A stretch of DNA of 23,084 nucleotides from an uncultured Actinomycetes bacterium (GTDB lineage: Bacteria; Actinomycetota; Thermoleophilia; Solirubrobacterales; 70-9). The stretch spans positions 1 through 23,084 of the forward strand of contig CAMPIP010000013.1 of assembly GCA_946886425.1 (NCBI GenBank), written 5' to 3'. Both the position numbers and the translations under genes were made by a program. The notes beneath the pieces were generated by a model. It did not search any database and was not told where the DNA came from. It saw only the letters and a program-made list of their open reading frames with translations. This document shows, one piece after another, positions 8,091 to 16,443 of this stretch. Each line of letters opens with the position of its first letter. Position 1 is the stretch's first letter.

Positions 8091-10262
8091 ATGAACGAGG
8101 CCCGCCCCCTCTTCGAGTCCGAGACCGGCGCCCACGCGGCGACCGTCGAGGTGCTGCGGGTGATCTTCAAGGCCGACGACGACGGCTACGCGGTCCTCGA
8201 AGTGCGCGACACGGAGACGCGCGAGAGCCACCCGCTGGTCGGGCCGGTCGCCCACCTCAACCCCGGCGACCGGGCCGAAGTCGGCGGCGAGTGGCAGAAC
8301 CACGCGACCTACGGCCGCCAGCTGCGGGCGCAACGGGCGGTGCCGATGGACCCCGAAGACCGCGAGGGCCGGATTGCCTACCTGACCTCGCTGCGCCACA
8401 TCGGCCAGGCCCGGGCCCGGCGCTTGGTCGACGAGCACGGCGAGGAGGTGATGGCGGTGATCGCCGCCAACCCGGCCGGGGTCTTCGGCTCGCTGCCGGG
8501 GATGACGGTGGCGCGGGCCGACGCGGCGGTCGAGTCCTGGCACGCCGGCCGGGCGATCCGCGACCTCCACGTCCAGCTCGCCCCGCACGGGCTGGCCCAC
8601 CTGGCAACGCCGATCCACGCCCGCTTCGGCGAGCGGGCGATGGCGACCCTGCACGAGGACCCCTACAGCCTCACCCAGGTCGAGGGGGTCGGCTTCGCCC
8701 GCGCCGACAAGATCGCCCTGGCCGGCGACGTGCCGCCGGAATCGCCCCGGCGCGCCCAGGCGGCCGCCGCCTTCGTGCTCGCCGAGGCCGAGCAGAGCGG
8801 CAGCACCTACCTGCCGCTGGCCGAGCTGCACCGCCGCACCGCCGAGCTGCTCGGGTTCCCGCCCGAGCCGGAGGTCCTCGCCGAAGGCCCGGGGCTCGCC
8901 GTCGAGGCCGAGGACCACGTCTACCGCTCCTACACGCTGGCCGCCGAGAAGGCGGTCGCGGCCACCCTGCGCACCCGCCTGGAAGCCCCACCGCACCTCG
9001 AGCACGAGCCGCCGGAGACGCCGCCGCAGGCGAACGATGACGAATCAGGCAGCGAGGAGGTCGGAGCGGGCCTGACCGATGAGCAGTGGGCGGCGGTACG
9101 GGGCACCTTCGCCTCGCGAACCTCCGTGGTTACCGGCGGGCCCGGGGTCGGCAAGACGACCTGCATCCAGGCGATCGTCGGCGAGGCGCTCGGGGCCGGG
9201 TTCCGGGTCGCCCTCTGCGCCCCGACGGGCCGCGCCGCCCGCCGCCTCGAGGAAGCGACCGGCGGCCACGAGGCGCGGACGATCCACCGGATGCTCGAGT
9301 GGGCGCCGGGGACCGAGCCGACCTTCAAGCCGGGCCACCCGCTGCCGACCGACCTGGTCGTCGTCGACGAGGCCTCGATGTTGAACCTGCGGACGATGCA
9401 AGTCCTGCTCGACGGGCTGGCCGAGTCGACCCACGTCGTCTTCGTCGGCGACGCCGACCAGCTGCCGCCGATCGGGGCCGGCAAGCCCTTTGCCGACCTG
9501 ATCGCCTCCGGCGTCGCGCCGGTGGTGCGGCTGACCCTGATCCACCGCCAGGCGGCGCACTCGATGATCACCACCGCCGCCCACGAGATCAACAGCGGCC
9601 GGCCGCCCAGCACCGAGCCGCAGGAGGGCCAGGAGCGAGACTTCTTCCTGATCGACCGGGTCAACCCGGAGCGGGCCCGCGACACCGTCGTCGAGGTGGT
9701 CGCCGAGCGGGCGCCTGGCCGCTACCAGGTCGACCCGATCCGCGAGGTCCAGGTCCTGGCGCCGATGTACCGGGGCGCGGTCGGGATCGACGCCCTCAAC
9801 GAGCGCCTCCAGGAGCGGCTCAATCCCGACGGGGCACCGGCGCTGGGCGAACGCTTCCGGGTCGGCGACCGGCTGATCCAGACCCGCAACGCCCACGACC
9901 TCGGCCTGATGAACGGCTCGATCGTCTTCCTCGTCGAGGACGAACCCGACGCCGAAGAGATCGTCGTCGACGTCGACGAGGGCGGCCGGCTGACGATGCC
10001 CTACGACGACGCCGCCGACCTGCGGCTCGCCTACGCGATCTCGGTCCATAAGGCACAGGGCTGCGAGGTGCCGGTGGTGGTCGCGGTCTGCCACCGCTCG
10101 CACCTGCGGATGCTGAGTCGGCCGCTCGTCTACACCGCGATCACGCGGGCCCGGCGGGCCTGCGTGGTGATCGGCGAGCAGGCGGCGCTGGCACGGGCGG
10201 TCGAGCGCGACGACAGCGGCGCCCGCTTCTCGGGGCTGGCCGAGCGACTGCAAGCGAGTTAG
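8091..10262 (+). CDS. recD2: RecD2-type ATP-dependent DNA helicase (SF1B), 723 aa
   Basis: A 5'-3' DNA helicase of the stand-alone RecD2 family, with roles in mismatch repair and replication-fork stability in other bacteria. The N-terminal OB-like region and helix-hairpin-helix part (about 1-300, including 'LTSLRHIGQARARRLVDEHG' and 'TQVEGVGFARADKIAL') mark RecD2 rather than RecBCD RecD. The helicase motifs are Walker A GGPGVGKT at 349-356, DEAS at 426-429, GDADQLPP at 453-460, the SVHKAQG block at 651-657 and YTAITRAR at 681-688. A Glu/Pro-rich linker at about 300-330 joins the two halves. Length matches Deinococcus RecD2 (about 715 aa). No recB or recC gene is nearby. TAGCTT 6 nt before the ATG suggests leaderless translation. 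A stem-loop follows the stop. Confidence 0.95.
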   Translation: MNEARPLFESETGAHAATVEVLRVIFKADDDGYAVLEVRDTETRESHPLVGPVAHLNPGDRAEVGGEWQNHATYGRQLRAQRAVPMDPEDREGRIAYLTSLRHIGQARARRLVDEHGEEVMAVIAANPAGVFGSLPGMTVARADAAVESWHAGRAIRDLHVQLAPHGLAHLATPIHARFGERAMATLHEDPYSLTQVEGVGFARADKIALAGDVPPESPRRAQAAAAFVLAEAEQSGSTYLPLAELHRRTAELLGFPPEPEVLAEGPGLAVEAEDHVYRSYTLAAEKAVAATLRTRLEAPPHLEHEPPETPPQANDDESGSEEVGAGLTDEQWAAVRGTFASRTSVVTGGPGVGKTTCIQAIVGEALGAGFRVALCAPTGRAARRLEEATGGHEARTIHRMLEWAPGTEPTFKPGHPLPTDLVVVDEASMLNLRTMQVLLDGLAESTHVVFVGDADQLPPIGAGKPFADLIASGVAPVVRLTLIHRQAAHSMITTAAHEINSGRPPSTEPQEGQERDFFLIDRVNPERARDTVVEVVAERAPGRYQVDPIREVQVLAPMYRGAVGIDALNERLQERLNPDGAPALGERFRVGDRLIQTRNAHDLGLMNGSIVFLVEDEPDAEEIVVDVDEGGRLTMPYDDAADLRLAYAISVHKAQGCEVPVVVAVCHRSHLRMLSRPLVYTAITRARRACVVIGEQAALARAVERDDSGARFSGLAERLQAS

Positions 10263-10280
10263 GCCCCAGCCGGGTGGGGC
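10263..10280 (+). terminator. Stem-loop directly after recD2, possible terminator
   Basis: GCCCCA (10263-10268) pairs with TGGGGC (10275-10280) around a 6-nt loop, starting at the base after the recD2 stop. No T-tract follows, so it may be a weak or Rho-assisted terminator. Confidence 0.35.
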
Positions 10281-10295
10281 GAACTCGACCGCGGC

Positions 10296-10301
10296 GATAC
10301 T
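10296..10301 (+). promoter_or_regulatory. Candidate -10 box of the VTT gene (leaderless)
   Basis: GATACT, exactly 6 nt before the GTG at 10308; no Shine-Dalgarno. Confidence 0.4.
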
Positions 10302-10307
10302 TCGCCC

Positions 10308-10997
10308 GTGCCGGATGCCGAGAAGCCGAGGCTGCCGCTGGCCGAGATCGCCGTCACCCTGGCCGGGATCGCGCTGATCGGCGTCGTGATCCTCGCCGTG
10401 CCGGCGCTGCGGGAATCCTTCCAGGCGGCGCTGCGTGGCGACAGCGACGCCGTCCGCGCCGAGGTCGACAGCCTCGGGATCGGCGGGCCGCTGCTGATCC
10501 TCGGCCTCTGCCTGATCCACACCTTCGTCTTCTACCCGGCCGAGATCGTCGACGCCGCCGCCGGCTTCGCCTACGGCTTCCTCCCCGCCCTGCTGCTGGT
10601 GATGGGGGGTTGGATGCTCTCCGGCATGGCCTGCTGGGCGATTGGCCGCTCGGTCGCCCGGCCGCTGCTCGACCGCTGGCTCGGAGTGGAGCGGTTCGCG
10701 CGGGCCGAGGCGGCGATCGAGCGCGGCGGCGCAACCCTGCTGCTGGCGATGCGGCTGATCCCGATCCTCCCCTTCAGCCTCGTCTCCTACGCCGCCGGCG
10801 CCGCCCGCGTTCCAGCCTGGCGGTTCGTCTGGACGACCGCGGTCGGGTACCTGCCGATCACCGCGATCGCGGTCTACCTGGGCAGCCGGATCGAGGAGCT
10901 CTCGCTGACCGACCCGCTGGTTCTCGGCAGCGCCGCGGCGCTGGTGGCGCTGCTGTTCGGCGGGCACTGGGTGATGCGCCGGCAGTCAAAGGCCTGA
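10308..10997 (+). CDS. TVP38/TMEM64 (VTT domain) membrane protein, 229 aa
   Basis: An integral membrane protein of the VTT/DedA superfamily, relatives of which act as lipid scramblases or flippases. Hydrophobic segments are at about 13-31, 59-76, 84-112, 141-163, 172-192 and 203-220. The family signature is 'RLIPILPFSLVSYAAGAA' (149-166) followed by 'VPAWRFVWTTAVGYLP' (168-183). The N-terminal part also carries the 'FYPAEIVDAAAGFAYG' (75-90) reentrant-type segment. Length is normal. The start is a GTG with GATACT 6 nt upstream. It lies 45 bp after recD2 with a hairpin between, so shared transcription is uncertain. It is convergent with the subtilase (21 bp gap). Confidence 0.9.
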   Translation: MPDAEKPRLPLAEIAVTLAGIALIGVVILAVPALRESFQAALRGDSDAVRAEVDSLGIGGPLLILGLCLIHTFVFYPAEIVDAAAGFAYGFLPALLLVMGGWMLSGMACWAIGRSVARPLLDRWLGVERFARAEAAIERGGATLLLAMRLIPILPFSLVSYAAGAARVPAWRFVWTTAVGYLPITAIAVYLGSRIEELSLTDPLVLGSAAALVALLFGGHWVMRRQSKA

Positions 10998-11018
10998 CCG
11001 GCGCGACCGGCTCGGACC

Positions 11019-13475
11019 TCAGCGGCGCCGGTGGCGGTCGGCGCGCGCGGCGTGGCCGACCCGCTTGACCTTGAAGTGGAAGACCGCGGGGGTGCGGTCG
11101 ACGTTGCCGGCGGCGTCGCGGGCGCGGACGACGACGACGTGTTTGCCGGCCGCGAAGCGGCGCGAGAACTTCCTGCCGCAGAAGCGGAGCAGGCCGCGGT
11201 CGACCTTGCAGACGAAGATCACGTCGCGCTCGTTGGCCCGGAAGCGGAACCGCAGGCGCACCTGGCGCTTCTTGATCCGCACCACCTTGCGGGGACGCTT
11301 GGCGATCCGGGTGCGCGGCGCCCGCGTGTCGACCCGGAACCCGAGGACCCCGCTGGAGGCGCTGCGGCCGGCCCGATCGACCGCGGTGACGGCGATCCCG
11401 TGCTGCCCGTCGGCGACGCCGTAGGGCAGCGTGTAGGGCGAGGAGCAGACCTGCGCCGGCGCCCCGTCGACCGAGCAGGAGAAGACCACCGGTCGGTTCG
11501 CGTGGAACTCGACGCTCGGGCGGCGGTTGCGACTCAGCGCTTCCGGCGCCTTGGTGACCGTCAGCGTCGGCGGCAGGGCCAGTGCCGAGACCGCGGCGGC
11601 GGCGTCGATCAGCCCGGCGCCGATGTCGTTGAGCCCGAAGCCGGGCAGGCCGCGGGCGGTGCCGGTGAGCGTGGCGCGGACCTGCGCCGCCGAGGCGCCC
11701 GGGTTGGCCTCGCGCACGAGCGCCGCCGCCGCGGCCACGTGCGGAGCGGCGGCGGAGGTGCCGCAGAAGCGCCAGGCGCCGGCCGAGTCCCGCTGGGCAA
11801 AGAAGGTGGTGGCGACGCAGTCGCTGGCGGCGATGTCCGGCTTGGAGACTTCCTGGGGCGCGATCGGCGCCGCCGGGCCGGCGCCCGTGACCGGCCCGAA
11901 GAAGCGTTTGATGGGGCCGCGCGAGGAGAACGGCTCCGGCTTGCCGCCGTCGCTGTAGCGGACTGCGCCGACCGCGATCGCGGCGGCCGACCCGGCGTGG
12001 CCGAAGATCGTCGGGCCGACGACGTCGCCCCCGCTGGAGGAGGAGTACTCGGTGCCGACGATGCCGCCGCGCAGCAGCGCGAACTTGAGCCGGGGCAGCG
12101 TGGCCGGGCTGGCGTCCGGGTTGCAGGCGCCGATGCAGCGATCGATCGCCAGCTGCACCGTCACCGCGCTGCTCGAGGTGTTTTCCCACTGCAGCAGCTC
12201 GACCGGTTTCTGGCTGGCGATGTTGTTGCCGTAGCCGCCGACCGGAACCAGGTTGCCTTCGCCGTCGTCCTCGAGGAGCGGGTTGCCAAGCGAGTCGAGC
12301 AGGTAGGCGTCGAGGTCGGTCCTCACCCCGTTCCACGGTTCCGCCCACTGCAGGTCGAGGGAGAGCGTGTCTTTGGGGGCGACGGTGATCCCGAAGGTGG
12401 GGTCCGGAGAGCCGCTGGGGCTGAAGCTCATGCAATTGACGGCTTCGACCGCCGTTGCCAGCGCCACCGGGCAGGTGGTCGTGCGGAAGGCCGGCGCTTC
12501 CCAGGAGGCGACGTTCTTGCCGGAGACGATCACGTTGTCGTTGCCGGCGGCCGCGAAGTAGGAGACGCCGGAGTTGACCACCTCGGTGACGGCGTTGGCA
12601 ACCGGGCCGTCCTGGAAGAAGGGCTCTTCGAGGTAGGCGACGTCGTCGACGATCACCTTGGCGCCCGCTTTCGCCAACGCCCTGACGTTGGCGGCGAAGC
12701 CGAGTTCACCGTTGAAGGCGGTGGCGAACTGGATCGCGGCGCCGGGGGCGAGGTCGTGGACGATCTGGGCCATCGCCCGGCCCTCGTCGTCGCCGCCGGC
12801 GCTGTCGTTGAGGACGCCGACCGCGGTCTGGGAGCCGCAGGCGGTCCCGGACCCCGGCAGGTCGCCGCTGCCGACGTCGCCGCCCGCGTGGGTGGCAGCG
12901 TCGGCGGCGCGGTCGAAGGAGTCGGAGAGGATCCCGACGCTGACGCCGCTGCCGTCGATGGAGAAGTCTTCGCGCGCCCGCATCGCCTCCAGCTGCGCGT
13001 CGCCCTCGGATCGCACCGAGCCGGCGCAGTTGGCGGCCCGCAAGATCGGCGCCAGGGCCTCGGTGACGCCGCCGACCCCCGGGGCGTCGGCCAGTCGCGG
13101 CAGCAGCGCCGGCGGCGCCGCGACGGTGACCGTCTGGTACTCGGCGCTGACATGGACGATCTCCGCCCCGGCGGCGCGCAGCGCCTCGACGCCAGCGGCG
13201 GCGCCGCGGTCGAAGCGCACGTAGGCCAGGACCCTGTCGCCGTCGCGCAGCAGGCTGCCGGCGCCGCTCGGCGCCAGGCTCAGCGCCTCGGCCTGGTCGG
13301 CGTCGCTGGCGGTCCGCAGCCCCGGCGCGGCCAGGGTTGCGAGGCGCGGCGAGAGCTCGGCGTCCCGCGGAGCCGAGCGCGCCAGGGCCGAGGCCGGCGT
13401 CAGCGCGCAGGCGAGCGCCAGCGCCAGCGCGCAGCGCCGTGCGACGCGGACCCGTGAGGCGCCTCCGAGCATCAT
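11019..13475 (-). CDS. Secreted subtilisin-like serine protease with Glu in the His position, 818 aa
   Basis: A signal peptide (1-32, cleavage likely after 'ASALA') leads to a propeptide-like region (about 33-165), a protease domain (about 170-630) and two C-terminal beta modules (about 640-717 and 720-806), then a basic tail. Asp185 (in 'GILSDSFD'), oxyanion Asn312 ('AAAGNDN') and Ser574 ('GTSAAAPHVA') match the subtilase pattern. The expected His of HGTxVA is replaced by Glu231 in 'DDEGRAMAQIVHDLAPGA'. A Glu at this point recalls the Ser-Glu-Asp triad of sedolisins (S53). The protease domain also holds an insert of about 160 residues (about 325-485). The C-terminal modules have the 'FSCSVDGAPAQVCSSP' and 'DRAGRS' type elements common in Thermoleophilia surface proteins. 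The first two codons are both ATG. It may be active at low pH, or inactive and used for binding. Confidence 0.88.
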   Translation of the reverse strand: MMLGGASRVRVARRCALALALACALTPASALARSAPRDAELSPRLATLAAPGLRTASDADQAEALSLAPSGAGSLLRDGDRVLAYVRFDRGAAAGVEALRAAGAEIVHVSAEYQTVTVAAPPALLPRLADAPGVGGVTEALAPILRAANCAGSVRSEGDAQLEAMRAREDFSIDGSGVSVGILSDSFDRAADAATHAGGDVGSGDLPGSGTACGSQTAVGVLNDSAGGDDEGRAMAQIVHDLAPGAAIQFATAFNGELGFAANVRALAKAGAKVIVDDVAYLEEPFFQDGPVANAVTEVVNSGVSYFAAAGNDNVIVSGKNVASWEAPAFRTTTCPVALATAVEAVNCMSFSPSGSPDPTFGITVAPKDTLSLDLQWAEPWNGVRTDLDAYLLDSLGNPLLEDDGEGNLVPVGGYGNNIASQKPVELLQWENTSSSAVTVQLAIDRCIGACNPDASPATLPRLKFALLRGGIVGTEYSSSSGGDVVGPTIFGHAGSAAAIAVGAVRYSDGGKPEPFSSRGPIKRFFGPVTGAGPAAPIAPQEVSKPDIAASDCVATTFFAQRDSAGAWRFCGTSAAAPHVAAAAALVREANPGASAAQVRATLTGTARGLPGFGLNDIGAGLIDAAAAVSALALPPTLTVTKAPEALSRNRRPSVEFHANRPVVFSCSVDGAPAQVCSSPYTLPYGVADGQHGIAVTAVDRAGRSASSGVLGFRVDTRAPRTRIAKRPRKVVRIKKRQVRLRFRFRANERDVIFVCKVDRGLLRFCGRKFSRRFAAGKHVVVVRARDAAGNVDRTPAVFHFKVKRVGHAARADRHRRR

Positions 13476-13516
13476 CTGGGCAGAGTTATCGGCATGACTG
13501 GCATTTGCTGAAACAT

Positions 13517-13537
13517 CGCTCGGGGCGAATCCGAGCG
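13517..13537. repeat. 7-bp inverted repeat upstream of the subtilase
   Basis: CGCTCGG (13517-13523) and CCGAGCG (13531-13537) with a 7-nt loop, 42 bp upstream of the subtilase start and in the divergent region shared with cspA. Its role is unknown; operator or leader hairpin are both possible. Confidence 0.4.
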
Positions 13538-13609
13538 GTGAAAGATAGGACAGAGGCCAAATGTCGACCGCGAGGCCCGGCGATCCTGCTACGGTCCCAA
13601 CCTGTTAGG

Positions 13610-13624
13610 GCCGGTATTACCGGC
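13610..13624 (+). repeat. Inverted repeat in the probable cspA leader
   Basis: GCCGGT and ACCGGC separated by ATT form a perfect 6-bp stem, 77 bp before the cspA start codon. It may be a leader hairpin or a protein-binding site. Confidence 0.4.
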
Positions 13625-13690
13625 AAAGTTCGTGTCTAGCGCTCGCGCCGTTGCTTTACCGCATTGTCCGCGTTCGCAGCACATCTACGT

Positions 13691-13695
13691 GGAGG
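13691..13695 (+). promoter_or_regulatory. Shine-Dalgarno site of cspA
   Basis: GGAGG, 6 nt before the ATG at 13702. It fixes the start against an upstream TTG and against an out-of-frame ATG at 13698. Confidence 0.75.
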
Positions 13696-13701
13696 CAATG
13701 C

Positions 13702-13905
13702 ATGCCCACTGGAACTGTCAAGTGGTTCAGCGACGACAAGGGCTACGGGTTCATTACGCCCGATGACGGCTCGAAGGACGTCTTCGTGCATCACAGCGCG
13801 ATCCTCGGCGAGGGCTTCAAGTCCCTGACCGAGGGCTCCAAAGTGAGCTACGAGTCCGAAGAAGGCCCCAAGGGCCCGGCCGCCGCGAGCGTTCAGCAGC
13901 AGTAG
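13702..13905 (+). CDS. cspA: Cold-shock protein CspA family, 67 aa
   Basis: A single cold-shock domain that binds single-stranded RNA/DNA and acts as an RNA chaperone. RNP1 is KGYGFI at 13-18 and RNP2 is VFVHH at 27-31; 'GTVKWF' at the N-terminus is typical. The ATG at 13702 is chosen because GGAGG (13691-13695) stands 6 nt before it; an upstream in-frame TTG adds a non-homologous extension. Length is normal. A strong intrinsic terminator follows. It is monocistronic by position. Confidence 0.96.
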   Translation: MPTGTVKWFSDDKGYGFITPDDGSKDVFVHHSAILGEGFKSLTEGSKVSYESEEGPKGPAAASVQQQ

Positions 13906-13928
13906 TCGCTTAACGCTTCAGCAGTCTG

Positions 13929-13960
13929 CGAAGCCCGCCCCAGAGGCGGGCTTCGTCTTG
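13929..13960 (+). terminator. Rho-independent terminator after cspA
   Basis: GAAGCCCGCC (13930-13939) pairs with GGCGGGCTTC (13945-13954), extended by a C-G pair to 11 bp, with loop CCAGA. A T-rich run (TCTTG, then CTT) follows. This is the best terminator of the window and separates cspA from typA. Confidence 0.88.
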
Positions 13961-13993
13961 CTTGGACCCGTTTCCCTACTCTCCAGGACCGCC

Positions 13994-15832
13994 ATGAGCA
14001 CAACCAGAGACGACCTCAGGAACATCGCGATCATCGCCCACGTCGACCACGGCAAGACGACCCTGGTCGACGCGATGCTGTGGCAGACCGGCACCTTCCG
14101 CCAGGGCCAGGACGTCGCCGAGCGGGTGATGGACTCGATGGACCTCGAGAAAGAGAAGGGGATCACGATCCTCGCCAAGAACACGGCGGTGACGCGCGGC
14201 GAGGTCAAGTTCAACATCGTCGACACGCCCGGCCACGCCGACTTCGGCGGCGAGGTCGAGCGGGCGCTGACGATGGTCGACGGGGTGCTGCTGCTGGTCG
14301 ACGCCTCCGAGGGGCCGCTGCCTCAGACCCGCTTCGTCCTCCGCAAGGCGCTGGAGTCGAAGCTGCCGGTGATCCTCGTCGTCAACAAGGTCGACCGTCC
14401 CGACGCCCGCATCGCCGAGGTCGTCGACGAGGTCTACGAGCTCTTCCTCGACCTCGACGCCGACTCCGACCAGATCGATTTCCCGATCGTCTACACCAAC
14501 GCCAAAGCGGGCTGGGCCTCGATGGAGGAGGGAGTCGAGGGAACCGACCTCGACCCGTTGATGGACCTGATGCTGGAGCGGATCCCCGCCCCCGAATACG
14601 ACCCCGAGGCGCCCCTGCAGGCCCACGTCACCAACCTCGACGCCTCCCCTTACGTCGGCCGGCTCGCCCTCTGCCGCGTCCACAACGGGACGATCCGCTC
14701 CGGCCAGCCGATCGCCTGGTGCCGCGCCGACGGCAGTATCCAGCGCGCCAACGTCTCCGAGCTCTATGTCACCGAGGGGCTGGAGCGGGTCACCGCCAAG
14801 GAAGCCAGCCCGGGCGAAATCATCGCCGTCGCCGGGATCGAAGAGGTGACGATCGGCGAGACGCTCGCCGACCCCGAGGACCCCCGGCCGCTGCCGGTGA
14901 TCGAGGTCGACGAGCCCTCGCTCTCGATCGTGCTCGGCATCAACACCTCCCCCCTCGCCGGCAAAGAGGGCAGCAAGCTGACCGCGCGGCAGATCCGCGA
15001 CCGCCTCGACGCGGAGCTGGTCGGCAACGTCTCGATCCGGGTTCAGAACACCGAGCGCCCCGACGCCTGGGAGGTGCAGGGGCGCGGCGAGCTGCAGCTG
15101 GTGGTGCTGCTGGAGATGATGCGGCGCGAGGGCTTCGAGATGACCGCCGGGCAGCCGCGCGTGGTGACCCGCGAGATCGAAGGCGAAATCCACGAGCCGG
15201 TCGAGCGGCTGGCGATCGACGTCCCCGAGGAGCACGTCGGCGCGGTTACCCAGATGCTGGCCGGCCGCAAGGGACGGATGGAGCAGATGGTCAACCACTC
15301 GACCGGCTGGGTGAGGATGGACTACCTGGTTCCGGCCCGCGGCCTGATCGGGTTCCGGACCGAGTTCCTCACCGAGACCCGCGGCACCGGGATCCTCCAC
15401 CACGTCTTCGACCGCTGGGAGCCCTGGGCGGGCGAGCTGCGGACCCGCCAGACCGGCTCGCTCGTCGCCGACCGCCAGGGCCAGACCGCCAGCTACTCGC
15501 TGTTCAGCCTGCAGGACCGCGGCAGCCTCTTCGTCGGCTCCGGCGAGGAGGTCTACGAAGGGATGATCGTCGGCGAGAACGCACGCTCCGACGATCTCGA
15601 CGTCAATCCGACCAAGGCCAAGCAGCAGACCAACGTGCGCGCCGCCAGCGCCGACGTCCTCGTCCGCCTGGCACCGCCGACCCGCCTCACCCTCGAAGCC
15701 TCCCTCGAGTTCCTGCGCGACGACGAGTGCGTCGAAGTGACGCCGGAGTCGGTCCGTCTGCGGAAGCTGATCCTCGACAAAGTCCAGCGCCTCAAGGCCG
15801 CCAAGCGCGGCGCCAAGGCGCCGCAGCTCTAG
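13994..15832 (+). CDS. typA: Translational GTPase TypA/BipA, 612 aa
   Basis: A ribosome-associated GTPase of the EF-G/LepA class, involved in ribosome assembly and stress growth. G motifs: AHVDHGKT at 15-22, GIT at 56-58, DTPGH at 77-81 and NKVD at 131-134. The later domains (beta-barrel about 205-300, the '[20 protein letters not shown]' block and the TypA-specific C-terminus with '[19 protein letters not shown]') are complete. Length is normal (605-615 aa). The ATG at 13994 is chosen; an in-frame TTG 12 codons upstream overlaps the terminator arm region. A weak AGGA (13985-13988) precedes the start and TACTCT (13977-13982) may be the -10 box. It is convergent with the second TetR gene (12-bp gap). 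Confidence 0.96.
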   Translation: MSTTRDDLRNIAIIAHVDHGKTTLVDAMLWQTGTFRQGQDVAERVMDSMDLEKEKGITILAKNTAVTRGEVKFNIVDTPGHADFGGEVERALTMVDGVLLLVDASEGPLPQTRFVLRKALESKLPVILVVNKVDRPDARIAEVVDEVYELFLDLDADSDQIDFPIVYTNAKAGWASMEEGVEGTDLDPLMDLMLERIPAPEYDPEAPLQAHVTNLDASPYVGRLALCRVHNGTIRSGQPIAWCRADGSIQRANVSELYVTEGLERVTAKEASPGEIIAVAGIEEVTIGETLADPEDPRPLPVIEVDEPSLSIVLGINTSPLAGKEGSKLTARQIRDRLDAELVGNVSIRVQNTERPDAWEVQGRGELQLVVLLEMMRREGFEMTAGQPRVVTREIEGEIHEPVERLAIDVPEEHVGAVTQMLAGRKGRMEQMVNHSTGWVRMDYLVPARGLIGFRTEFLTETRGTGILHHVFDRWEPWAGELRTRQTGSLVADRQGQTASYSLFSLQDRGSLFVGSGEEVYEGMIVGENARSDDLDVNPTKAKQQTNVRAASADVLVRLAPPTRLTLEASLEFLRDDECVEVTPESVRLRKLILDKVQRLKAAKRGAKAPQL

Positions 15833-15844
15833 CGCCGCCAGCCC

Positions 15845-16387
15845 TCAGTCGAGCAGCCGCTCGAAGGCCAGGCCGAGGACCTCGGCGCGGTTGCGATCGC
15901 CGTGGTCGGCGGCGATGAAGTGGTTGCCGATCCAGAGCGAGAAGGCGAGCATGGAGCGCGCCTCGGCATCGGCCTCGTCGGCGCTGAGGGGCCGGAACAG
16001 CGAGCGCAGGTACTCCATGCGGCGGTTGTCGATAAGGCGCAGGCGCTTGGCGACGGCGGGGTCCCGGCGCGCCCAGTCGCGAACCGCGAGGTCGAGGTCG
16101 AGGACCCGCTCGGTGGCGAGCGAGGAGAGCAGGCGGAGGCGGGACCGGGGATCGGCGCCGGCCGCGTCCACCGCCTCGATCGGGACGTCGACGCTGAGCC
16201 GCTCCCAGGCGTCGAGGATCTCGTCGAGCAGGGCCTGGCGATCCTCGAAGTGCCAGTAGAAGCCGCCCTTGGTGACCCCGAGGGCCTTGGCCAGAACCTC
16301 GACCCGGACCGCGTCCGGGCCGCCGGCGGCGAGAGCCTGCAGCCCCTCCTCGACCCACCGCTCCCGGGGCGTCCGCGTCACAGCCAT
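15845..16387 (-). CDS. TetR/AcrR family transcriptional regulator, 180 aa
   Basis: The N-terminal domain contains 'RERWVEEGLQALAAGGPDAV' (8-27), then the helix-turn-helix 'RVEVLAKALGVTKGGFYWHF' (28-47) and 'EDRQALLDEIL'. The C-terminal part (about 70-180) is a typical dimerisation/ligand domain with no close assignment. The ATG at 16387 is preferred because the conserved domain begins soon after it; a longer frame to 16480 would run through the divergent promoter region. TAGCGT (minus strand, 16396-16401) lies 8 nt upstream. A palindromic site at 16416-16430 lies between this gene and the divergent DUF2867 gene and is the probable operator. Confidence 0.92.
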   Translation of the reverse strand: MAVTRTPRERWVEEGLQALAAGGPDAVRVEVLAKALGVTKGGFYWHFEDRQALLDEILDAWERLSVDVPIEAVDAAGADPRSRLRLLSSLATERVLDLDLAVRDWARRDPAVAKRLRLIDNRRMEYLRSLFRPLSADEADAEARSMLAFSLWIGNHFIAADHGDRNRAEVLGLAFERLLD

Positions 16388-16415
16388 CGCTCCATACGCT
16401 ACCGTACAGTTGACC

Positions 16416-16430
16416 CATACGTATGCGTAT
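16416..16430. promoter_or_regulatory. Candidate TetR operator with ATACG/CGTAT symmetry
   Basis: CATACGTATG (16416-16425) is a perfect palindrome, overlapped by a second symmetric pair ATACG (16417-16421) and CGTAT (16426-16430). A further ATACG occurs at 16394-16398. The site lies just upstream of the DUF2867 Shine-Dalgarno and downstream of TTGACC (16410-16415), a possible -35 box. Confidence 0.6.
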
Positions 16431-16432
16431 AG

Positions 16433-16438
16433 AGGAGG
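16433..16438 (+). promoter_or_regulatory. Shine-Dalgarno site of the DUF2867 gene
   Basis: AGGAGG, 5 nt before the ATG at 16444. It decides this start over an in-frame ATG at 16423 that lies inside the palindrome. Confidence 0.75.
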
Positions 16439-16443
16439 CAGCG

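Larger units (their letters stand above)
13476..13701. other. 226-bp divergent intergenic region, subtilase/cspA
   Basis: The longest gene-free stretch. It holds the 7-bp inverted repeat at 13517-13537, a GATAACT element (minus strand, 13484-13490) close to the subtilase start that may be its -10 box, a GCCGGT/ACCGGC inverted repeat (13610-13624) and the cspA Shine-Dalgarno. I cannot place a convincing cspA promoter. It is less GC-rich than its surroundings. A long structured leader is common for cold-shock genes, but no known riboswitch motif could be recognised. Confidence 0.5.

Noticed and set aside
9045..13457. Frames of about 640 and 800 codons antisense to recD2, VTT and the subtilase
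   Set aside because: They mirror the real genes, show repetitive low-complexity composition, and have no recognisable domain or start signal.
13521..13537. A stretch resembling part of a riboswitch or a tRNA T-arm (GCGAATCC)
   Set aside because: The surrounding bases do not form a cloverleaf, nor the other conserved parts of the c-di-AMP or cobalamin riboswitches.
13958..13993. TTG upstream start for typA
   Set aside because: It begins within the T-rich tail of the cspA terminator. The conserved N-terminus starts at the ATG at 13994.
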